Positions 1-5,011 of a stretch of 7,346 nucleotides of DNA are shown here, piece by piece. Each line of letters opens with the position of its first letter. Position 1 is the stretch's first letter. A program made the position numbers and the translations under genes. The notes under the pieces were generated by a model that saw only the letters and a program-made list of their open reading frames with translations, was not told the origin of the DNA and searched no databases. Source of the DNA: CAWJHE01 sp964614855 (GTDB taxonomy: Bacteria > Chloroflexota > Anaerolineae > Anaerolineales > UBA4823); assembly GCA_964614855.1 (NCBI GenBank), contig CAZTMX010000140.1, forward strand, positions 1 to 7,346. The letters run 5' to 3'.

Positions 1-3000
1 TCACGCTGGCTTCAGCCGAGAGGCCTTTGCTGTTGGTTGCCCTCAGGCGGATCAGGTTTGCACCCACCGGCAGGGTGTCGCTAGAAAAAGCAGCCCCAGT
101 CGCCAGCACAGCGCCGGATGCATTGAGCCACTGCAAGCTGGCATTTGGGACCAGGCTGTCCTGGGCATCTAATGCCAGGCCCGAGAAATTCACCAACTGG
201 CCGTATTCCACGGTTTTGCCGTCTTCGGGGTCCAGGATGTAAGGCGTGGGAGGCTTGGACGCCATGCTAAAAGGAGCGCTGTCTGCTGAAGCGGTGTGCA
301 CCCCGTCAGAGGCAACCACGCGCAGACGGGCGGTCGTGCTGCCTCCCAGAACGGAAGTATCGAGCTGCATGCTTGTGGTGGGGATGCCCGCAGCAGCTGG
401 TTGGAAGCTGGCGCCGTTATCCACGCTGTAGAGCACATCAAAGCTCAATGGGTCGTTATCTGGGTCGCTGGCGATCCAGGTCAGCGTCACCACACCGTTC
501 ACCGGGTTGGGTGCGCCCTGCAAAGCCACGTTGCTCACCACTGGAGGGTTGGCGCTGATTGGCTCTAGCGCCAGCACCAGGCCGTCGCGCACCTGGCTGA
601 GCTCGATAAAGCGTGCACCAGAGACAAACGGGACAACCAGGGCAAAACTCAAACCCTTGCTTTCCTCAAATTGAGTTGCGACAAAATCCTGGCTTGAAAG
701 CTGGTTCATGGCTGCGCCAAAAAGGCGTATGCGGTACGCGCCTGGGGTCACCACGGGGGTATTGATGACACTATCCAGGCGTTTGAGCAGGCTGAAGGCG
801 CCTTCGGGGATGGCGGGGTTAATCACACCGCTGACAGCCAGCCAATCACCCACCTGCGGCTGGTTATTCTCCTGGTTGGGCGCCATCTGGCTGGGGTTGG
901 CCTGCATAAAATTGTACATGGCTGTGTAGGTGTAATCGCTGATCCACTGGTTGACACAGTAGCTCATCACATCGTTCCAGGTGTTGGCAGGCAGCACCGC
1001 GCGGGCGATCCCGAAAGGTGCATCGCCAGCGTCAAAGCCGCGCACACCGATCGGCGCTCTGGCTGTGGTGGTATTGCCATACGGGAAATTGAGATCGGAG
1101 CGTGAATGGCGGCAGTTTTCAAAGACATCTTCCGTGGCAGGGTTATCCGACCCGGCAATAGGATGGGCACGCCCCAGGGAATGCCCAATCTCGTGCGCGG
1201 CATACCAATCGGCGTAAGTGCCATCGGTATCCCAACTACCGCCCAGGCCAAAAAATTCACCGGGGGTGCCGGTCGGACCTACAGAGGTGAAATCGTAGCG
1301 CGCCTGGCCGCGCGGGAAATTGTTTGACGCATCGGAGATCATGCCATAATAGAAAGCATTAGGGTTCAAACCGACATTCAACTTGCCCATCAGGGTATCG
1401 ATGCGGTAACTCCACAGCCAGGTGTTGGTTACATAACTGGCGCACAGGGCCATATCGTCATCTTCATCGTCATAGATTTCTGTACACACCGGGTCCACGC
1501 GACGAACCAGATCGCCAAGTTTTGTCCCTCCGTCCACATCCCAAAGCCTGGGTTTGAAATTTCCGCCCACAGTTCCGGCAATCGGGTAGGCTCGCATAAT
1601 CCAGGAATAGGTGCGCAGGACATCCTCAGAAATGCGCGGCCGGTAGGTGACGTCGTTAATGGTGTAATTCAAGCGGAAAAATTCCACGCTCAAGGTGGGG
1701 CTGTTATTGAGCGGCAACGTTACAGAGACCTGGTTGTCATTGTAATCAGGCTCAAGCGGCAAGCGATAAGGGTTCACATTCGCTTGCAGGTTTACGGTGC
1801 TGCCGCTCACCCAGCTCCAGGGCAGCTCAAACAGAAAGCTCTGCTCAATAGCATTTGGATCGGGTGTATGGCGAACAGTGATCTTTGTGCCAGTGGTGTT
1901 AACAGGGAGCAAGGGACCCAGCCCCAGGCTGGGTGATGACAACGTAGCGGTAACCCCTGGTACAGATGTGCCGGCGGATTTGACAAATACACGCACAAAG
2001 GTGCGCCTGCCCTTAATCAGAAGCACCGAATTGGTGTTATTTTGTATGCCCTGGGTGACTTCCATCCCGGTCACCTGCAGGTTTACCACCGGCAAGGCCG
2101 CCACATCGTTTGGCAGCCGCTTGACTTTTCCATCTTCTTGCCAGTAAAGAAACCCTTCACTGGTCTTTAGCGTGGATGTTCCGGATAACAGGGTTGGCCC
2201 GTAGGTGTACAGCGCTTCTGGCGTGGTTCCGCTGCGGGATGTCCGCATCAGGACGTAATTGCTTGTACTGAAGCACGGCTGCGGAGAACACGGCAGGGTG
2301 CGGCGCTCGTAAAAGTATAATTTTGAAAGATCGCTTACCAGGGCGTAGATAGAAGCCGATGTATCCGTGCTGGTGTAGATGGGTGTTGCAGTCAAGGTGT
2401 CATTATTATTGGAGTAAGTGTAGATGCTACGGCCCTTGGCAATAAAAACCGTATGCGAATAAAAACACTGGAAGGGGTTGATGGTGCAATACATCAACCG
2501 CCTGCCTTCAGGATAAAAGCCGGTCACCCCACTGGTAATATTCGTATTGGTGTATGTGGTGATATTGTAGCGGTAGAGCGTGCCGCCAACGGTGTAATAC
2601 AGGTAATCGCCGTCAAACGCCAGGTTGTATGCCTGTCCGCCTGGGGTAACCAGGTCTACTCTTTGGTTGTTGTTCTTCCACACAAAACCCACCTTTGTGT
2701 TTGAACCCCCGCTGTTTGTTGCAATGTAAAATACACGATCCCCACCGTCCAAAACTTCACCCGGGGCTTTCACCAGGGCGTTCATAATCTGCGGCGCATC
2801 TCCCACGTTTGCCAGGGTAGACAGGCGCATCAAGCCGGTGGGGTTGAAGAAGTAGATGTAATCTTGGTCGGCAGCGAGGTTGGAGAGGATTTGCCCGGTG
2901 CTGCAATTTTGCAACTGCGAATACAGCGTGCGGACGATGCTGCCGCGCTCTGCAATGCGGTTGATGGTTTCAGCATACTGGGCCAGCGCTGCATCTGGCG

Positions 3001-3391
3001 CCGGGTCTTGAAGACCGTCCGCGGGTTGGGTGGAACCTGCCGGGAAACTTGTGCCATCTGGCAAGCCTGCAGGCGGGCAAATGGGAACGCCAGTATGCCA
3101 GAATAACTTTGGATTGGACAGAGTGTAACTGGTGACACCGCTGGGTACCAGGGTAAAGGGTGTTTCATCAACTGCCAAAGGCTCTAGGACCTGAGCTGCG
3201 GGATTGCCGGAAGTTGTAATTGTGTCGGGAAGATCAGTGAGTGCTGGATAGACTTGCAAGGTATCCATCGAAGTTGGAACCGGGTCCGGAGCTCCATCCG
3301 TATCTTGCGCCAGGACGGCCATATTCACGGATTGGAGGTTGGTTAAAACCAATAAGAAAACCAGCAAACTGTACAATATCCGCTTAAACAT
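1..3391 (-). CDS. Secreted multidomain metzincin-type zinc metalloprotease (C-terminus beyond window)
   Basis: The frame reads open from ATG at 3391 to the window edge, giving 1130 codons with no stop; I checked each triplet. AAGGAG lies 5 nt before the ATG and fixes the start. Residues 1-28 form a signal peptide (basic MFKR, hydrophobic core, likely cleavage AVLA/QD), so the product is exported. Residues about 170-430 contain repeated short beta motifs (YIYFFNPTG at 178, YLYYTVGG at 263), suggesting a beta-propeller. At 441-470, VTGMEVTQGIQ followed by RTFVRVFV marks a linker beta-domain common in large bacterial surface proteins. The catalytic site is HEIGHSLGRAH at 733-743 (zinc ligands H733, H737, H743; base E734), with Met-turn MSYC at 809-812. 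That pairing is diagnostic of metzincins. Residues about 947-1045 resemble an Fn3/Ig-like module (DPDNDPLSFDVLYS), and a second one starts near 1046. The exact peptidase family and substrate are unknown. It is probably an extracellular or surface protease. Confidence 0.9.
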   Translation of the reverse strand, partial: MFKRILYSLLVFLLVLTNLQSVNMAVLAQDTDGAPDPVPTSMDTLQVYPALTDLPDTITTSGNPAAQVLEPLAVDETPFTLVPSGVTSYTLSNPKLFWHTGVPICPPAGLPDGTSFPAGSTQPADGLQDPAPDAALAQYAETINRIAERGSIVRTLYSQLQNCSTGQILSNLAADQDYIYFFNPTGLMRLSTLANVGDAPQIMNALVKAPGEVLDGGDRVFYIATNSGGSNTKVGFVWKNNNQRVDLVTPGGQAYNLAFDGDYLYYTVGGTLYRYNITTYTNTNITSGVTGFYPEGRRLMYCTINPFQCFYSHTVFIAKGRSIYTYSNNNDTLTATPIYTSTDTSASIYALVSDLSKLYFYERRTLPCSPQPCFSTSNYVLMRTSRSGTTPEALYTYGPTLLSGTSTLKTSEGFLYWQEDGKVKRLPNDVAALPVVNLQVTGMEVTQGIQNNTNSVLLIKGRRTFVRVFVKSAGTSVPGVTATLSSPSLGLGPLLPVNTTGTKITVRHTPDPNAIEQSFLFELPWSWVSGSTVNLQANVNPYRLPLEPDYNDNQVSVTLPLNNSPTLSVEFFRLNYTINDVTYRPRISEDVLRTYSWIMRAYPIAGTVGGNFKPRLWDVDGGTKLGDLVRRVDPVCTEIYDDEDDDMALCASYVTNTWLWSYRIDTLMGKLNVGLNPNAFYYGMISDASNNFPRGQARYDFTSVGPTGTPGEFFGLGGSWDTDGTYADWYAAHEIGHSLGRAHPIAGSDNPATEDVFENCRHSRSDLNFPYGNTTTARAPIGVRGFDAGDAPFGIARAVLPANTWNDVMSYCVNQWISDYTYTAMYNFMQANPSQMAPNQENNQPQVGDWLAVSGVINPAIPEGAFSLLKRLDSVINTPVVTPGAYRIRLFGAAMNQLSSQDFVATQFEESKGLSFALVVPFVSGARFIELSQVRDGLVLALEPISANPPVVSNVALQGAPNPVNGVVTLTWIASDPDNDPLSFDVLYSVDNGASFQPAAAGIPTTSMQLDTSVLGGSTTARLRVVASDGVHTASADSAPFSMASKPPTPYILDPEDGKTVEYGQLVNFSGLALDAQDSLVPNASLQWLNASGAVLATGAAFSSDTLPVGANLIRLRATNSKGLSAEASV

Positions 3392-3396
3392 GTTCG

Positions 3397-3402
3397 CTCC
3401 TT
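3397..3402 (-). promoter_or_regulatory. Ribosome binding site of the metalloprotease gene
   Basis: On the minus strand this reads AAGGAG, five bases before the ATG at 3391. It supports that start for the long open frame. Confidence 0.8.
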
Positions 3403-3482
3403 ATAATGATTTGGCTATTGTTCGGGATGGAAAATATCAGGGGGAATAAAATAAAAATCCGTACCTTAATTTATTAGGATGT

Positions 3483-3511
3483 TTTATATCATATTTATCT
3501 TCATTAATCAA
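3483..3511 (-). promoter_or_regulatory. Probable sigma-70-type promoter of the metalloprotease gene
   Basis: On the minus strand, TTGATT (3511-3506) and TATAAA (3488-3483) are separated by exactly 17 bases. The site lies in AT-rich DNA between the cold-shock gene's terminator and the protease ATG. It would give a leader of roughly 85 nt. The match is good, but AT-rich DNA produces such matches by chance, so this remains a prediction. Confidence 0.5.
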
Positions 3512-3540
3512 GGTGAATTTATGGAATGTTCAATGAATTA

Positions 3541-3574
3541 AACAAAAAACACCCCGGGAAAACCCGAGGTGTTT
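3541..3574 (-). terminator. Rho-independent terminator of the cold shock gene
   Basis: On the minus strand a 12-bp stem (AACACCTCGGG-type arm, one T-G wobble) closes on a TTTT loop and is followed by a run of T. It begins about 22 bases after the cold-shock stop codon, so it should separate that transcript from the protease gene. The plus-strand reading is followed by TTTATTATT, so weak bidirectional action is possible. Confidence 0.88.
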
Positions 3575-3596
3575 ATTATTGGCGGTTAGTCCGGTA

Positions 3597-3809
3597 TTAG
3601 TTAAGGACTGTAACCGAGGAAGCCTGCAGGCCCTTAGGACCCTGCTCGATAGTGAATTCCACTTTCTGGCCTTCCTCAAGGTTGCGGAAACCATCAGCCT
3701 GGATGGCTGAGTAGTGGACGAAGACGTCGGGACCATTCTCGCGCTCGATAAAGCCGTAGCCCTTGCTGCCGTTGAACCATTTTACTGTACCGGTGATACG
3801 TTCTGACAT
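3597..3809 (-). CDS. cspA: Cold shock protein, CspA family
   Basis: This 70-residue protein is a single cold-shock (OB-fold) domain of the family's usual length. It binds single-stranded RNA and DNA in the cytoplasm, and family members act as RNA chaperones that melt mRNA structure, classically during cold adaptation. TGTVKWFNGSKGYGFI carries RNP1 (KGYGFI, residues 16-21) with conserved W11 and F12. DVFVHYSAI carries RNP2 (VFVHY, 29-33). The FRNLEEGQKVEF and QGPKGLQASSV segments complete the fold. AAGGAG lies 8 nt before the ATG. The gene is monocistronic, with its own promoter (3955-3983) and terminator (3541-3574). The leader of about 138 nt holds hairpins that suggest post-transcriptional control, as known for other csp genes. 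The family assignment is secure. Which paralogue it is, and whether it is cold-induced here, cannot be told. Confidence 0.97.
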   Translation of the reverse strand: MSERITGTVKWFNGSKGYGFIERENGPDVFVHYSAIQADGFRNLEEGQKVEFTIEQGPKGLQASSVTVLN

Positions 3810-3817
3810 TACAATTT

Positions 3818-3823
3818 CTCCTT
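3818..3823 (-). promoter_or_regulatory. Ribosome binding site of the cold shock gene
   Basis: On the minus strand this reads AAGGAG, eight bases before the ATG at 3809. The strong match fits a highly translated gene. Confidence 0.8.
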
Positions 3824-3845
3824 AGAACTGAACAAAAAATCTTGT

Positions 3846-3941
3846 GATGCAGTGGGCTTCCTGGAAACTGCCAATAAAAAATGGCCCGGCGTGCTTTTTA
3901 GGCCATGTTCGGTGGATCGTCGTTCGGTTACTTTCTGCATC
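3846..3941 (-). promoter_or_regulatory. Structured 5' leader of the cold shock gene, with terminator-like hairpin
   Basis: With transcription starting near 3948, the leader is about 138 nt. Within it, ATGGCC (3906-3901) and GGCCAT (3886-3881) form a 6-bp stem directly followed on the minus strand by TTTTTTATT, which resembles a weak attenuator. GATGCAG (3941-3935) and CTGCATC (3852-3846) are perfect complements that could close an outer stem around it and end just upstream of the ribosome binding site. A long structured leader is usual for csp mRNAs. Regulation through this one is inferred. Confidence 0.45.
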
Positions 3942-3954
3942 CTTAACGTGCAAA

Positions 3955-3983
3955 AGTATACCAGAGACATAATAAAAATGCAA
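3955..3983 (-). promoter_or_regulatory. Promoter of the cold shock gene (extended -10)
   Basis: On the minus strand, TTGCAT (3983-3978) and TATACT (3960-3955) are separated by exactly 17 bases. A TGG sits immediately before the -10, giving an extended -10 element. This is the best promoter match in the window and predicts transcription from about 3948. Confidence 0.75.
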
Positions 3984-3991
3984 GGAATTTG

Positions 3992-4057
3992 AGAGAATTG
4001 TATCTACAATCGACTATTCCTTATTGATTCGAGCAATCGATTATGCTACAATTCTCT
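3992..4057. repeat. Inverted repeat spanning the divergent promoter region
   Basis: AGAGAATTGTA (3992-4002) and its perfect complement TACAATTCTCT (4047-4057) are 44 bases apart. The similarity extends inward: TCGATT-N4-TACAATTCTCT on the plus strand (4037-4057) matches TCGATT-N5-TACAATTCTCT on the minus strand (4013-3992). It is therefore a diverged inverted duplication of about 21-22 bases. The right arm contains the -10 of a plus-strand promoter, and the left arm ends 9 bases from the cold-shock -35. It may be a paired regulator site; no regulator is identified. Confidence 0.7.
4024..4052 (+). promoter_or_regulatory. Plus-strand extended -10 promoter, probably for the IDIKP-domain gene
   Basis: TTGATT (4024-4029) and TACAAT (4047-4052) are separated by 17 bases, with TGC directly before the -10 (extended TGn). 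Transcription would start near 4059 and reach the coding region at 4193 through a leader of about 134 nt. The promoter diverges from the cold-shock promoter, and the -35 elements are about 40 bases apart. Confidence 0.6.
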
Positions 4058-4192
4058 TTAGAAACACTTGAAAATACATCCGGAGATTTGTTGGCGGTTT
4101 TTGATCGGCTGATGGATTTCCCCTACCCGGATGGCTTGTAAGCCGCTTTGATTTCGGAAGGCGGTTATTTAATTTAAAAAAGGAGTGGCGCT
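4058..4192 (+). other. Leader region with hairpin; no convincing gene
   Basis: This is the presumed 5' leader of the gene at 4193. A 9-bp imperfect stem (4141-4149 with 4158-4166, including G-U pairs) is followed by ATTTAATTT, so it could be a leader hairpin or a weak terminator. A short open frame at 4043-4141 (32 codons) ends exactly at that hairpin. Its ATG lies upstream of the predicted -10 and has no ribosome binding site, so I do not call it a gene. AAGGAG (4180-4185) is the ribosome binding site of the next gene. Confidence 0.45.
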
Positions 4193-4585
4193 ATGAAAGG
4201 GAGAACCTGGATTATCCTGATTTTACTTGCTGCAATGTTCAGCCTGGGGGTGGTGAATTTGCTGGTGTTGCCCATTGATATCAAACCGGATAAAACCACA
4301 AATGTGTTAAATGTCAACCAACCCAGCCTGCTGCCGGTGGCGATTTTTTACGGCGATTATGTCGTGGATGAAGCCAGTGTCAAGCTGGAGGGGGTTCCGG
4401 TAGCCTCTTGGCTTTACCGCTACGGTTACTTGTTGGTCAAGTTTGATTCCCAACAGGTGATTGCCGCGTTAGGACCGGTTAGCAATGGAGATGTGATCGA
4501 ATTAACCTTGACTGGCAACCTGGTTGGCGGCGCGGCATTCACCGGGTATGACGATGTGGTGATCCTTAAACGAGGCAATCGATAA
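4193..4585 (+). CDS. Membrane-anchored or exported single-domain protein of the IDIKP type
   Basis: This 130-residue protein starts at an ATG preceded by AAGGAG with 7-nt spacing. Residues 5-27 are strongly hydrophobic after a basic MKGR, so it is either an uncleaved membrane anchor or a signal peptide; the rest would lie outside the membrane. The remainder resembles a domain recurring in large bacterial surface proteins: IDIKPD (28-33) in place of IDIKPGS, an LPVAIFYGDYVVDEASVKL segment (47-65) in place of VIPVAIL...FD...VDPSTV, and LTLTGNL...FTGYDDVVIL (104-125) in place of LTG...DGTPFEGSDSV. Here it stands alone with no partner domains. The middle (71-95) is divergent. It appears monocistronic, lying between its own promoter and a strong terminator. 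Its function is unknown. I infer a small beta-sandwich binding or structural module at the cell surface. Confidence 0.85.
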   Translation: MKGRTWIILILLAAMFSLGVVNLLVLPIDIKPDKTTNVLNVNQPSLLPVAIFYGDYVVDEASVKLEGVPVASWLYRYGYLLVKFDSQQVIAALGPVSNGDVIELTLTGNLVGGAAFTGYDDVVILKRGNR

Positions 4586-4615
4586 GATCTCAAAAACAAT
4601 TGAATAGGCTCTTAT

Positions 4616-4652
4616 GCAAAAGCTCGGTAAACCGGGCTTTTGCTGTTTTTTT
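4616..4652 (+). terminator. Strong Rho-independent terminator
   Basis: A 12-bp stem (4616-4627 with 4632-4643, one wobble pair) closes on a TAAA loop and is followed by TGTTTTTTT. It lies 30 bases after the stop of the IDIKP-domain gene and ends that transcript before the phosphodiesterase operon. Confidence 0.93.
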
Positions 4653-4669
4653 GGATGTACTTGATTTTC

Positions 4670-4718
4670 TCGAGGTAATCGATTTTGATTGTTACGCAGA
4701 AAGAGTATGCTGCATAAT
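4670..4718 (+). promoter_or_regulatory. Candidate promoter/operator region of the phosphodiesterase operon
   Basis: TTGTTA (4689-4694) and CATAAT (4713-4718) are 18 bases apart, a moderate promoter match. It would give a leader of about 95 nt before the ATG at 4821. Just upstream, TCGAGGTAATCGATT (4670-4684) nearly repeats TCGAGCAATCGATT (4029-4042) from the other plus-strand promoter region and contains the palindrome AATCGATT. The promoter call is weak; the shared motif is directly visible. Confidence 0.35.
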
Positions 4719-4820
4719 CCTAATCAGCCAGCTGGGTTACTGGAACGAACTGGATGCCGGCATGGTAAAATTGTAGTTTGGATATTTCATTCTTAGCAAA
4801 TTCTTTATTTTGAGGCTCTC

Positions 4821-5000
4821 ATGTATATTGATCCAAACACCGGCGGTATGCTTTTCCAGGTCCTGGCAGCTGCCCTGGCGGTTTTTTCTGGCGCAGCGCT
4901 GGTTTTTTCCAGCAAGATCAAAGCCTTTTTTGCCCGTTTGCGCCGCAACCGAAGTGAACGCGAAAGCGGTTCGGATAAAACAGACCAACAGCAAGACTGA
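4821..5000 (+). CDS. Small YIDP-motif membrane protein
   Basis: This 59-residue protein has GAGG five bases before its ATG. It begins MYIDPNTGGM, a form of the YIDPGTGS start seen in small bacterial membrane proteins of unknown function. One hydrophobic helix follows (about residues 9-31, rich in A, L, V and F), then a strongly basic segment (K32 to R47, including ARLRRNR) and a polar glutamine-rich tail. The positive charge after the helix predicts an outside N-terminus and a cytoplasmic tail. Its stop is 11 bases before the start of the phosphodiesterase-like gene, so the two are almost certainly co-transcribed and may be translationally coupled. It could anchor or regulate that enzyme at the membrane; this is inference from gene order only. 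Confidence 0.85.
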   Translation: MYIDPNTGGMLFQVLAAALAVFSGAALVFSSKIKAFFARLRRNRSERESGSDKTDQQQD

Positions 5001-5011
5001 CGCAGAATCCG

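Noticed and set aside
1797..2147. A 116-codon plus-strand open frame and several shorter plus-strand frames in 1-3390
   Set aside because: All are antisense to the continuous metalloprotease frame, whose translation has clear domains and catalytic motifs.
3530..3736. A 68-codon minus-strand frame overlapping the cold shock gene
   Set aside because: It is the shifted frame of the cold shock gene running on into its terminator; the 3597-3809 frame carries RNP1 and RNP2.
4720..4820. A second extended -10 like site (TGGTAAAAT near 4769) before the YIDP gene
   Set aside because: No acceptable -35 lies at 16-18 bases upstream, so it was not called as a promoter.
3400..4820. Possible tRNA, small RNA gene or CRISPR repeats in the AT-rich intergenic DNA
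   Set aside because: No cloverleaf and no regularly spaced direct repeats were seen; the structure present is explained by promoters, terminators and the inverted repeat.
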